Assembly (NCBI RefSeq): GCF_000215705.1
Contig: NC_015677.1
Coordinates: 1,128,001 to 1,192,000, forward strand
DNA from: Ramlibacter tataouinensis TTB310
GTDB lineage: Bacteria > Pseudomonadota > Gammaproteobacteria > Burkholderiales > Burkholderiaceae_C
Length of the DNA stretch: 64,000 nt
Reading direction: 5' to 3'
The position numbers and the translations under genes are program-made. The stretch's first letter is position 1; each line of letters starts with the position of its first letter. Of the stretch, positions 1 to 7,881 are shown in pieces. The notes below the pieces were generated by a model. The model was given only the letters and a program-made list of their open reading frames with translations. It was not told the origin of the DNA and ran no database searches.

Positions 1-958
1 CCAGCGCGGCCTCCCAGATGCGGTCGCGTCCGGTCATGGACATCAGCTCGGCGCCTTCGCGGCTGCCGAGGAAGTCATCCAGCTGCCCCGAGGCGTTGCC
101 CACGAGGATCCAGGTGCCCGCGGCCAGCACCACGGCGATGACGCCCAGGCAGACCAGCACGCCCAGGCCGCCGCCGCGGCGCGGATCGCTCATGCGCTGC
201 CAGAAGCCGCCGCCCTGGCGCACCGCCAGCATGCAGGACGCGCACACCAGGAACGCCAGCCAAGCGGTCTTGGACTGTGCCAGGAACAGCACACCCAGCC
301 CGAGCGCCCAGGCGCAGCGGTTGAGCCAGCGCCGCTGGAACGGCCGGCACCACAGCAGCAGCAGCGCGATCTGGGCCAGCATTCCCTGGGTCACCGGATG
401 CGGCGTGAGGCCGCCGAAACGGGGCAGGCCGGGGATGAGTCCCTGCGAGTAGCCGACGTCCAGCACCAGGCGGATGTTGATGGGGATGAACAGCACACCG
501 GCCAGCATCAGCACGAACAGCGCATTGCGCGCGCCGTCGAGGATGCGGTCACGCTCCTGAATGCCCACCAGGCAGGCGGCCGTGCCGATGGCCAGGCTGT
601 AGATCAGGTCGTGGCTGATGGCGGGATGCGTTCCGAACACGGCCGGGATGCCGACCGTACCCAGCCAGTACAGCAGGAAGGACAGCAGCAGGATCACCGA
701 GGGGGTGCGGCGGCCCAGCGAGAAGTGGTTGGCGATCTGCTCGGCCGACGCCAGCAGCAGCAGCAGCGAGATGCCGCGCTGCACCCAGGCGATCACCGTG
801 GGGCGGGTCGGCTCGGCCACGGACTCCAGCTGGACATACAGCTGGGTCAGGTCGCGCCCGGATGCCAAGATGCTGACCGCGACGAAGAAAATGATGGCCT
901 GGAAGACCAGGGGCAGCAGCCCCGACGAGGGCTTGTGTGCGGCCGGCTTCTTCATCAT
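1..958 (-). CDS. O-antigen ligase/polymerase family protein, 3' end cut by window edge
   Basis: About 319 codons are visible with no stop, so the C-terminus lies outside the window. The translation begins MMKKPAAHKPSSG and is a polytopic membrane protein with repeated Leu/Val/Ala-rich helices. Near the edge it carries SMTGRDRIWEAAL, which matches the TGR-x-x-W loop of the Wzy_C/O-antigen ligase family. Such proteins join or polymerise lipid-linked glycans at the periplasmic face of the inner membrane. The start codon overlaps the stop of the upstream flippase (ATGA, 955-958), so the two are translationally coupled. The exact glycan is unknown. Ligase versus polymerase cannot be separated from this sequence. 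Confidence 0.8.
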   Translation of the reverse strand, partial: MMKKPAAHKPSSGLLPLVFQAIIFFVAVSILASGRDLTQLYVQLESVAEPTRPTVIAWVQRGISLLLLLASAEQIANHFSLGRRTPSVILLLSFLLYWLGTVGIPAVFGTHPAISHDLIYSLAIGTAACLVGIQERDRILDGARNALFVLMLAGVLFIPINIRLVLDVGYSQGLIPGLPRFGGLTPHPVTQGMLAQIALLLLWCRPFQRRWLNRCAWALGLGVLFLAQSKTAWLAFLVCASCMLAVRQGGGFWQRMSDPRRGGGLGVLVCLGVIAVVLAAGTWILVGNASGQLDDFLGSREGAELMSMTGRDRIWEAAL

Positions 959-2448
959 GGCTGTCCCTCCGGCTGGGGCGGCACCGGGCGCATGAAGGGC
1001 AGCACGCGGGCCAATGCGCCGCGGGCATGGCTGCCCAGCAGCTGCGGCACGCCCAGCAGCACCAGCAGGCCGGCCGCCAGGGCCGCCGCGCTGCCGGCCG
1101 ACAGCGACGCCGCCGGCAGGGTGTGCGGGGCCACAGCCCATTGCCCGGCCCACACTGCGCCGGCGCACAGGAGGCTCAGCAGCAGGCCGCGGGCGGCGAA
1201 CGGCAGCAGTTGCACCCAGCGCAGGTCCAGGGCGCGCAGGCCGGCCGCGACGATCATGACGGCGCGGGCCACGATGACGACGGCCGAGACGGCGGCGGCC
1301 GAGCGCAGGCCGCCCGGCGTCAGCAGCCACCAGGCCGGCAGCGCCAGGGCCAGCAACGGAAGCTGAAGCAGGGCCTCGTAGTGCCGGCGACCGGTGTTCC
1401 ACAGCACCGGCGTGGACAGGCCCCAGCAGGCCCAGGCGGGCAGGCACAGGAACATCAGGGCGAGCACCCAGGCCGACTCGGCCCAGGCCGGGCCGTACAG
1501 CATCTGCACCAAGTCGGACGCCAGCAGGGCCAGCACCACCGCCACCGGCGTGACCAGCACCAGCACGCAGGCCAGCACCATCAGCCAGGCCTGGGCCAGC
1601 CGCTGCGGTTCGCCGCTCATCTTCGCGCCCGAGGACAGGAAGGCCGGCTGCACGGCGCTGACCAGCAGCGTGTTGGGAATGGTCGACAGGTTGTAGGCCA
1701 GGGTGTACAGGCCCACCGCCTGGGCGTTGAGCACGCGGCCGATGATCACGCGGTCGATGTTGCCCAGCAGCCAGTTGACGATGTTGGTGACGAAGACGGT
1801 CTTGCCCGTGCCCAGCGCATCCGCGCCGCCGGCATGCCGCAGCAGCGGCCGCATCGGATGGCGTCGCACCCACAGGCCGCCGGCCAGCGTCACTGCCGCC
1901 TGCACCACGCAGGCCACGGCCAGCGCGTCGGCGCCCCAGCCGGCCAGTGCCAGCGGCACGCCCACCGCCAGGTAGCCGGCGGCGTAGGCGAGCAGCTGCA
2001 CCAGCCCGATGGCGCGGAAGTTCAGCTCGCGCTGCAGCAGGCACTGCGCCGTCGCGCTCATGGCCGTCAGCAGGCAGGCCAGCGACAGCCACTGCATCAT
2101 GGTCTCGACGCGCGGGTCGTCGAAGAAGACGGCCAGGGCCGGGGCCGCCAGCAGCATGGCCAGCGCCGTGACCGCGCCGGCCAGGGTCTGCCAAGTGAAG
2201 GCGAAGCGGATGTCATTGTCATCGACACGCGGCTGCAGCATCAGGCTGTAGCTGAAGCCGTTGCCGGCCAGGAAGGTGGCGAAGGTGAGCATCGCGATGC
2301 CGATGCCATACACGCCGTAGTTGCCCGGGCCCAGCATGCGGGCCAGTGCCACCTGCGCGACCAGCTGCAGGCCGAAGCGGACCAGCGTGGTGAGGGCGCT
2401 CCACTTGAGCGCCCGCTCGGCCAGGTTGGAGAGTGGAGTTGCCGTCAT
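955..2448 (-). CDS. Polysaccharide/oligosaccharide flippase (Wzx/PST family)
   Basis: The 497-residue protein is hydrophobic throughout, with about 12-14 predicted membrane helices. Its N-terminal region (ALKWSALTTLVRFGLQ, ARMLGPGNYGVYGIG) is typical of polysaccharide transporters, with the usual GPxxYG-type motif after helix 1. Members flip undecaprenyl-linked repeat units across the inner membrane. The ATG at 2448 overlaps the stop of the small exported protein upstream (ATGA), and its own stop overlaps the ligase start, so the three genes form one operon. The open frame continues upstream of 2448, but that part is out of register with any family and overlaps the small gene. Confidence 0.85.
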   Translation of the reverse strand: MTATPLSNLAERALKWSALTTLVRFGLQLVAQVALARMLGPGNYGVYGIGIAMLTFATFLAGNGFSYSLMLQPRVDDNDIRFAFTWQTLAGAVTALAMLLAAPALAVFFDDPRVETMMQWLSLACLLTAMSATAQCLLQRELNFRAIGLVQLLAYAAGYLAVGVPLALAGWGADALAVACVVQAAVTLAGGLWVRRHPMRPLLRHAGGADALGTGKTVFVTNIVNWLLGNIDRVIIGRVLNAQAVGLYTLAYNLSTIPNTLLVSAVQPAFLSSGAKMSGEPQRLAQAWLMVLACVLVLVTPVAVVLALLASDLVQMLYGPAWAESAWVLALMFLCLPAWACWGLSTPVLWNTGRRHYEALLQLPLLALALPAWWLLTPGGLRSAAAVSAVVIVARAVMIVAAGLRALDLRWVQLLPFAARGLLLSLLCAGAVWAGQWAVAPHTLPAASLSAGSAAALAAGLLVLLGVPQLLGSHARGALARVLPFMRPVPPQPEGQP

Positions 2449-2753
2449 CGGTTCCCTGCGCCGTGGCGCCGCAGGGCGATGCCGGACATCAGCGCGAGCG
2501 CCACCCACAGCAGCGCGGGGTCGTTGCGCTCCTCCTGCGCAGCGGCGGTTTCGCGCTGCACCGGCGCGACTTCGCGCTGGACGGCAGCGGTGCGCAGCAC
2601 GGCGGGTTCGCGCACCACCGCGGTGGACGTCTTGATCAGGTCCGCGCCGCCGCGCAGCGGACCGGCCGCGGCAGGCGTGGACGCGGCGGCGCACTGAGCC
2701 GCTGCCAACGGGGCGAAAATACAAAGCACCATCGCGAGAATGGGGGCCTTCAT
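2445..2753 (-). CDS. Small exported protein with C-terminal membrane anchor
   Basis: This 102-residue protein has an N-terminal signal peptide (MKAPILAMVLCIFAPLAAAQ), a middle of about 50 polar residues rich in Ala, Val, Arg and Gln, and a C-terminal hydrophobic helix (LLWVALALMSGIALRR) ending in a basic tail. The layout resembles short sorting-tag proteins near exopolysaccharide genes, but no PEP or LPXTG motif is visible. It starts the flippase-ligase operon through an ATGA overlap. I do not recognise the family. A role in the same polysaccharide pathway is inferred from coupling alone. Confidence 0.65.
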   Translation of the reverse strand: MKAPILAMVLCIFAPLAAAQCAAASTPAAAGPLRGGADLIKTSTAVVREPAVLRTAAVQREVAPVQRETAAAQEERNDPALLWVALALMSGIALRRHGAGNR

Positions 2754-2881
2754 AAGGAATGGGTCCTGGCAGTGAGTCCAAGGGAAATTCTGGGCCAGGG
2801 CTCAGCGCGCACACGTCGGAAAAGTCCTTCATGCGATGGCTCTTTCAGGCTATGCGGTCGGGCTCGCAGGGCGTGTCTGGC

Positions 2882-2887
2882 CACAAT
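2882..2887 (+). promoter_or_regulatory. Probable -10 box of a leaderless transcript (VanZ-like gene)
   Basis: CACAAT lies exactly 6 nt before the ATG at 2894, so transcription would start at or next to the start codon. The same box and the same 6-nt spacing precede pdxH (29181-29186, minus strand). No Shine-Dalgarno sequence fits between. Confidence 0.5.
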
Positions 2888-2893
2888 CCCGGC

Positions 2894-3268
2894 ATGCAGC
2901 CTTCCATCGCCCGCGCGGGCTCCGCGCTTTTCTGCGCGGCCATCCTGCTCGGCACGCTGATGCCGGGCCCCTGGCGCGATGCCGCAGCACGGCCGTTCGA
3001 GCTGACCCTGGACCTGGGACTGGTGGCCCATGTGGTGCTGTTCGCCGGGCTGTGCCTGCAGCTGCCGTTCACGCGCTGGTGGGCCATGGCCTGGTGGCAC
3101 GTGCCGGCGATCGGCCTGGGCCTGGCACTGCTGACGGAAGGGCTGCAGTCCTTCGTGCCGGGCCGCCATCCCAATCTGGCCGGCGTGCTGCAGGACCTGG
3201 CGGGCACGCTGATGGGCTGGGTTGCGGCGCGTACCTGGCAGGCGCGCCTGGCGGCCCGCACCGCCTGA
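2894..3268 (+). CDS. VanZ-like family membrane protein
   Basis: The 124-residue protein has about four helices and the VanZ-type hallmark near its C-terminus: TEGLQSFVPGRHPNLAGVLQDLAGTL matches the E-xxQ-xxxPGRxxxxxDxxxNxxG pattern (about residues 76-101). VanZ-like proteins are small inner-membrane proteins of unsettled function, common beside exopolysaccharide loci. The ATG at 2894 is chosen because a -10 box sits 6 nt upstream and homologous sequence begins there. Longer frames upstream start in non-homologous sequence. The gene is divergent from the polysaccharide operon and convergent with the EamA gene. Confidence 0.75.
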   Translation: MQPSIARAGSALFCAAILLGTLMPGPWRDAAARPFELTLDLGLVAHVVLFAGLCLQLPFTRWWAMAWWHVPAIGLGLALLTEGLQSFVPGRHPNLAGVLQDLAGTLMGWVAARTWQARLAARTA

Positions 3269-3292
3269 GGGCCGGGGGCCGGGGGTCGGCCG

Positions 3293-4195
3293 TCAGGGCG
3301 CCGGCTGCGCGACGCGCGTGCCCAGCCTGAGCAGGCCGGTGGACAGGGCGGTGCCGGTGACGATCACGGCGCCGCACAGCAGCATCCAGGCCGTGAGCGC
3401 CTCCCCCAGGAACAGCACGCCGTAGACCACGGCGAACACCGGCAGGACGAAGGTCACGGCCAGCGCCCGGGCCGGGCCGGCCCGCTCGATCAGGCGGAAG
3501 AACAGCACATAGGCCAGGCCGGTGCACACCACGCCCACGACCAGCATCGCCAGCCAGGCGCGGCTGCCGGGCATCCGCGCCGGCCACAGCCACAGCGCCG
3601 GCAGGGCCAGGCCCAAGGTCGCGCCGAGCTGGCTGCCGGTGGCGGTCACCAGGGCCGGGACGCCGGCCAGGTAGCGCTTGGTGGCGCTGGCGGCGATGCC
3701 ATAGCACAGGCAGGCGCCCAGGCAGGCCAGCACGGCCCAGCCGGCGGCCGCGCCCGAGGCGCCTGCCGTGAAGCTGGCCCGCTGGCCGGCCAGCAGGGCC
3801 ACCCCCGCGAACCCCACCAGCAGGCCCAGGATGCGCGAGCCGGCCGGCCGGTCCTGCAGCCACAGCCAGGCGACCAGCGCGCCGAACATCGGCGCGGTGG
3901 CGTTGAGGATGGCCGACAGCCCGGTGGTGATGGACAGCAGGGCGAACGCGTACAGCGCGAACGGGATGCCCGAGTTCACCACGCCGATCAGGAAGGTGGC
4001 CTTCCAGTGCCGGCGCAGCTGGGGTCCGAGGCCGCGCACCAGCACCAAAGGCAGCAGGAAGGCCGCGGCGATGGCCACCCGCACCGCCGCCGTGGGCAGG
4101 GCGCCGAACTCCACCACCGCCAGCTGCATGAACAGGAACGAGGCGCCCCAGATGGCGGCCAGCAGGACGAAGTCGACGATGGCCGCGGGGGTCAT
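3293..4195 (-). CDS. EamA/DMT-family metabolite exporter
   Basis: This 300-residue protein has ten predicted helices in two EamA repeats (about residues 5-135 and 150-285). The family exports amino acids, nucleosides or other small metabolites across the inner membrane; the substrate cannot be read from sequence. Family motifs include AAIWGASFLFMQ near the N-terminus and LFLGEALT near the C-terminus. The ATG at 4195 overlaps the ogt stop (ATGA), placing it at the end of an ada-alkA/ogt/exporter operon. The coupling with DNA repair genes may be incidental. Confidence 0.85.
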   Translation of the reverse strand: MTPAAIVDFVLLAAIWGASFLFMQLAVVEFGALPTAAVRVAIAAAFLLPLVLVRGLGPQLRRHWKATFLIGVVNSGIPFALYAFALLSITTGLSAILNATAPMFGALVAWLWLQDRPAGSRILGLLVGFAGVALLAGQRASFTAGASGAAAGWAVLACLGACLCYGIAASATKRYLAGVPALVTATGSQLGATLGLALPALWLWPARMPGSRAWLAMLVVGVVCTGLAYVLFFRLIERAGPARALAVTFVLPVFAVVYGVLFLGEALTAWMLLCGAVIVTGTALSTGLLRLGTRVAQPAP

Positions 4196-4689
4196 GCGAC
4201 GCCCTCGAGCCGCAGCAGGGCGGTCTTGCGCTCCAGCCCGCCGGCATAGCCGGTCAGGGCGCCGGCCTTGCCCAGCACGCGGTGGCAGGGCACCACGATG
4301 CTCACCGGGTTGCGGCCCACGGCCGCGCCCACGGCGCGCACCGCGGCCGGCTGGCCGATGCGCTCGCCCACGGCGCCATAGCTCAGGGTGGCGCCGCGCG
4401 GGATGCCGCACAGCGCCTGCCACACGGCCTGCTGGAACGGCGTGCCGGCCTGCAGGTCCAGCGGCAGGTCGAAGCGGACCAGTCGCCCGCCGAAGTAGGC
4501 ATCGAGCTGCGCCAGCGTCTCGCGCAGCACCGCATGGGCGGGATCCGGGGCCCAGCCGGCGCTGCCCGCCGGCCAGTGGCGCTGGCCCTCGAACCACAGG
4601 CCGGCCAGGCCGCGCGGGCTGGCCGCGACCAGCATGGGACCCAGGGGGCTGGCATAGCCGGCGGTCGCCAGGGAAGGATGGAATCTCAT
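4192..4689 (-). CDS. ogt: Methylated-DNA-[protein]-cysteine S-methyltransferase
   Basis: This suicide enzyme removes methyl groups from O6-methylguanine onto its own cysteine. The 165-residue protein has the active-site motif IVVPCHRV with Cys135, the preceding arginine-finger helix RAVGAAVGRNP (about 118-128), and the FQQAVWQAL helix, as in Ogt/Ada-C proteins. Length is normal for a stand-alone Ogt. It lies 4 nt downstream of the Ada-AlkA fusion gene, so one transcript supplies both direct reversal and base-excision of alkylated bases. The next gene overlaps by 4 nt. Confidence 0.93.
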   Translation of the reverse strand: MRFHPSLATAGYASPLGPMLVAASPRGLAGLWFEGQRHWPAGSAGWAPDPAHAVLRETLAQLDAYFGGRLVRFDLPLDLQAGTPFQQAVWQALCGIPRGATLSYGAVGERIGQPAAVRAVGAAVGRNPVSIVVPCHRVLGKAGALTGYAGGLERKTALLRLEGVA

Positions 4690-4693
4690 ACGG

Positions 4694-6244
4694 TCAGCCT
4701 CCAGCCGCCGCCGGTTCCCGGCGCACGGCTCTGGTTTCAGGGAGCGTCACGGCGCCGGGCGACGGTGCCGCCCAGGCGCGCACCACGGCATAGCTGCGCC
4801 AGGGTTTCCAGGCCTGGGACGCGGCCTCGGCCTCGCGGGCCGGGTTCTTCGCGCCGAGCACGCCCAGCGCCTTTTGCAGCGCCACGTCGCCGGCCGGGAA
4901 GGCGTCGGGCCAGCGCAGCGCGCGCATCGCGATGTACTGGGCCGTCCAGTCGCCTATGCCCGGCAGCTCGCGCAGCGCGGCGATGGTGGCGTGCACGTCG
5001 GCACCGCCGTGCAGCTGCAGGCCGCCACCGGCCACGGCGCGGGCCAGCGCCACGATGGCGGCCTGGCGCTGGCGCACGATGCCCAGCTGCCCCAGCGCGT
5101 CGCCCCCGGCCTGCGCCAGCACCGACGGGGCGGGGAACAGGCGCGTCAGCCCCGCCAGCGGCGTCTCCACGGGCTCGCCGAAGCGGTCCACCAGGCGCTG
5201 CGCCAGCGTGCGGGCGGCGGCCACCGTGATCTGCTGGCCCAACACCGCCCGCACCGCCAGCTCCCAGCCGCTGAGCGTGCCCGGCACGCGCAGGCCGTCG
5301 CCCTGCGGGAAGCTCGCGTGCAGCACTGCGTTGACGGCCTTGGGGTCGGCGTCCAGGTCGAGCGCGGCGCGCAGCCGCCGGATCACCAGCGGCAGCGCCT
5401 CCAGCAGCGAATCGGCGACCTGCAGCACCAGCTGGTGCCGGTCCTCGTCGAAGGTGCCCACCAGCCAGCCGCGGTGCACGCGGCCGCCGGCCTCGATGGC
5501 CAGCGTGCGTCCCAGGCGGCGCTGCGCTTCGTCGACGAACTCGACGCCCGCGATCACCCGCCTGGCGAAAAATCCCAGCATGGCCGCCACGTCGTAAGGC
5601 GGCCGGTAACCCAGGCGTATGCCCAGGCCGCCCGCGCCGCGTGCCGGGCCGCCTGCACGGCGCAGGCCGCTGGGGTTGAGGCCGTAGTGCTCGAGGAAGG
5701 CGGCATTGAAGCGGCGCACGCTGGCATAGCCGCTGATGAGCGCGACCTGGGTGACGGGCAGGTCGGTGTCGGCCAGCAGCTGCTTGGCCATCAGCAGCCG
5801 CCGCGTCTGCAGGTACTGCACCGGCGAGACGCCCAGCTGGGCCTCGAAGATGCGGCGCAGGTGGCGGTCGCTCACGCCCAGCCGCGCGGCCAGCTGGTCC
5901 ATGGAGGGAGGGCCGCCGGGCCATGCGTCCGGCTCGTCCAGCAGCCGGGCCGCCTGCCGCGCCAGGATGGCGCTGGCGTCCTGCACCGACCAGGCCAGCG
6001 AGTGCGGCGCCAGCTCGGGCCGGCAGCGCAGGCAGGGCCGGAAGCCGGCGCGCTCGGCCGCGGCCGCATGGCCGAAGAAGCGGCAGTTCTCGCGCTTGGG
6101 CGTGCGCACGCTGCACACCGGCCGGCAGTAGATGCCGGTGGAGGTGACGCCGGTGAAGAAGCAGCCGTCGAAGCGCGCGTCCCGCGACTTGAGCGCCAGG
6201 TAGCACGTGTCGGCGTGCAGGGGTGCTTCGTGGTCGGGCGTCAT
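4694..6244 (-). CDS. Ada-AlkA fusion: methyl-sensing regulator and 3-methyladenine DNA glycosylase
   Basis: The 516-residue protein joins three parts: the Ada metal-binding domain (residues about 10-78, zinc cysteines 40, 44, 71 and 74), an AraC-type helix-turn-helix (about 85-190), and AlkA N-terminal plus HhH-GPD glycosylase domains (about 200-500). The HhH motif LPGIGDWTAQY and the AFPAGDVAL segment, which carries the catalytic-type Asp, are present. Methyl transfer to Cys40 would turn it into an activator, probably of this operon. The ATG at 6244 is preferred because a TATGAT -10 box ends 7 nt upstream; ATGs at 6253 and 6256 overlap that box. Divergent from the phosphomannomutase gene. 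Confidence 0.92.
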   Translation of the reverse strand: MTPDHEAPLHADTCYLALKSRDARFDGCFFTGVTSTGIYCRPVCSVRTPKRENCRFFGHAAAAERAGFRPCLRCRPELAPHSLAWSVQDASAILARQAARLLDEPDAWPGGPPSMDQLAARLGVSDRHLRRIFEAQLGVSPVQYLQTRRLLMAKQLLADTDLPVTQVALISGYASVRRFNAAFLEHYGLNPSGLRRAGGPARGAGGLGIRLGYRPPYDVAAMLGFFARRVIAGVEFVDEAQRRLGRTLAIEAGGRVHRGWLVGTFDEDRHQLVLQVADSLLEALPLVIRRLRAALDLDADPKAVNAVLHASFPQGDGLRVPGTLSGWELAVRAVLGQQITVAAARTLAQRLVDRFGEPVETPLAGLTRLFPAPSVLAQAGGDALGQLGIVRQRQAAIVALARAVAGGGLQLHGGADVHATIAALRELPGIGDWTAQYIAMRALRWPDAFPAGDVALQKALGVLGAKNPAREAEAASQAWKPWRSYAVVRAWAAPSPGAVTLPETRAVRREPAAAGG

Positions 6245-6251
6245 GCGGGGC

Positions 6252-6257
6252 ATCATA
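6252..6257 (-). promoter_or_regulatory. Probable -10 box of ada-alkA (leaderless)
   Basis: Read on the minus strand this is TATGAT, followed by 7 nt and then the ATG at 6244. It is a good sigma-70 -10 hexamer and fits the leaderless pattern seen for several genes in this window. Confidence 0.45.
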
Positions 6258-6359
6258 GCCAGCGCATGCACGGCGACTGGCCGTTTCCGGACACGTGCCT
6301 GCCTGGCCGTGGCTGGTCTTTTCGGGCCGGCGCGGGACGGATGGGCTGGCCATCCCTGC

Positions 6360-6365
6360 CACAAT
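6360..6365 (+). promoter_or_regulatory. Possible -10 box of the phosphomannomutase gene
   Basis: CACAAT lies 37 nt before the ATG at 6403, in the divergent gap from ada-alkA. It resembles the boxes at 2882 and 29181 but leaves a normal 5' leader. Confidence 0.35.
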
Positions 6366-6402
6366 CTCGCGTTGTTTTTGGCTTCCGGGGAACACGAACA
6401 CC

Positions 6403-7785
6403 ATGCAACTGTCGCCATCCATCTTCAAGGCCTACGACATCCGCGGCATCGTGCCGTCCACGCTGGACGAGGAGGTGGCGCAGGCCATGGGCCGCGCCTT
6501 CGGCGCGGCCGCCCTGCGCGAGGGCGAGAAAGCCGTGGCCGTGGGCCGCGACGGCCGCTTGAGCGGCCCGGCCCTGTCGGCGGCCCTGGTGCGCGGCCTG
6601 GTGGCCTCGGGCATCGACGTGATCGACGTCGGCATGGTCACCACGCCCATGCTGTACTTCGCCGCCAGCACGCTGTGCACCTCGGGCATCCAGGTCACCG
6701 GCAGCCACAACCCCAAGGACTACAACGGCTTCAAGATGGTGCTGGCCGGGCGCGCCATCTACGGCGAGGAGATCCAGGCCCTGCGCCGGGCCATGGAAGG
6801 CCCGCAGCCCGACGCCCCGGCGCCCGGCAAGGTTCGCAACGTCAACGTGTTCGGCCCCTACCGCGACCGCATCGTGTCCGACGTCAGGCTGGCGCGGCCC
6901 ATGAAGATCGTGGTCGATTCCGGCAACGGCGTGGCCGGCGCCTCGGCCCCGGCCATCCTCCGCGCGCTGGGCTGCGAGGTGGTGGAGCTGTACAGCGAGG
7001 TGGACGGCAACTTCCCCAACCACCACCCCGACCCCAGCAAGCCGGAGAACCTGAAGGACCTGATCGCCGCCCTTAGGACTAGCGGCGCCGAGCTGGGCCT
7101 GGCCTTCGACGGCGACGGCGACCGGCTGGGCATCATCACCCGCGGCGGCAACAACATCTACCCCGACCGGCAGATGATGCTGTTCGCCCGCGACGTGCTC
7201 ACCCGCGTGCCGGGCGGCACCATCCTGTTCGACGTCAAGTGCACGCAGCGCCTGGCGCCCGCCATCCGCGAGGCCGGCGGCCAGCCGCTGATGTACAAGA
7301 CCGGGCACTCGCTGATCAAGGCCAGGATGAAGGAGGTGGATTCCCCGCTGGGCGGCGAGATGAGCGGCCACATCTTCTTCAAGGAGCGCTGGTTCGGCTT
7401 CGACGACGGCACCTATGCCGGCGCCCGGCTGCTGGAGATCCTCTCGCGCTCGCAGGACCCGAGCGCCGTGCTGGACCAGCTGCCCACCAGCCACTCCACG
7501 CCCGAGCTGAACGTCAAGTGCCAGGAAGGCGAGCCGCACGCCCTGGTGGCGCAGCTGACCCAGAAGGCGAAGTTCGCCGCGCCGGCCGAGGTCTCCACCA
7601 TCGACGGCGTGCGCGTGGACTGGCCCGACGGCTTCGGCCTGATCCGTGCCTCCAACACCACGCCGGTGCTGGTGCTGCGCTTCGAGGGCCACACGCCCGA
7701 GGCGCTGCACCGCATCGAGGCCGAGATGCTGGCCTTGCTGCGCAGCGTCAAGCCGGACGCGTCGTTCGCCGAGGCGGCTCATTGA
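6403..7785 (+). CDS. Phosphomannomutase/phosphoglucomutase
   Basis: This 460-residue alpha-D-phosphohexomutase interconverts hexose 1- and 6-phosphates and supplies sugar nucleotides for LPS, alginate-type or other polysaccharides. Visible motifs are the phosphoserine loop TGSHNP (99-104, Ser101), the metal loop DGDGDR (236-241), and the C-terminal phosphate loop RASNTTPVLVLRFEG. Length and order match the bifunctional AlgC/ManB-type enzymes of proteobacteria. The ATG at 6403 is directly followed by conserved sequence (SIFKAYDIRG); upstream in-frame sequence is not conserved. LPS inner-core genes follow after a short repeat-bearing gap. Confidence 0.93.
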   Translation: MQLSPSIFKAYDIRGIVPSTLDEEVAQAMGRAFGAAALREGEKAVAVGRDGRLSGPALSAALVRGLVASGIDVIDVGMVTTPMLYFAASTLCTSGIQVTGSHNPKDYNGFKMVLAGRAIYGEEIQALRRAMEGPQPDAPAPGKVRNVNVFGPYRDRIVSDVRLARPMKIVVDSGNGVAGASAPAILRALGCEVVELYSEVDGNFPNHHPDPSKPENLKDLIAALRTSGAELGLAFDGDGDRLGIITRGGNNIYPDRQMMLFARDVLTRVPGGTILFDVKCTQRLAPAIREAGGQPLMYKTGHSLIKARMKEVDSPLGGEMSGHIFFKERWFGFDDGTYAGARLLEILSRSQDPSAVLDQLPTSHSTPELNVKCQEGEPHALVAQLTQKAKFAAPAEVSTIDGVRVDWPDGFGLIRASNTTPVLVLRFEGHTPEALHRIEAEMLALLRSVKPDASFAEAAH

Positions 7786-7790
7786 ACGAA

Positions 7791-7873
7791 TGACGCCCCC
7801 ACCCTTGTCACTGCGTGTACTGCGCTGCCCCCCGAGGGGGCCGTGGGCGCCTTAGGGCGGCCCGGCGGCGCCC
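7791..7873 (+). repeat. REP-like intergenic palindrome (Comamonadaceae type)
   Basis: Two hairpins lie back to back between the mutase and waaC genes. The first pairs CCCCC with GGGGG at 7829-7840. The second pairs GGGCGCC (7845-7851) with GGCGCCC (7867-7873). The preceding block reads CACCCTTGTCACTGCGTGTA. I recall near-identical intergenic sequences scattered through Acidovorax and Variovorax type genomes, but only one copy is in this window and I could not search. It ends 8 nt before the waaC start, so it lies in the waaC leader. Confidence 0.6.
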
Positions 7874-7881
7874 AAGTCCGC

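Noticed and set aside
937..2697. Long plus-strand open frame opposite the flippase gene
   Set aside because: It is His/Gln/Gly-rich, matches no family, and is the antisense shadow of the minus-strand flippase in GC-rich DNA.
6253..7782. Long minus-strand open frame opposite the phosphomannomutase gene
   Set aside because: The plus strand encodes a complete phosphohexomutase with all motifs; the antisense product is low-complexity.
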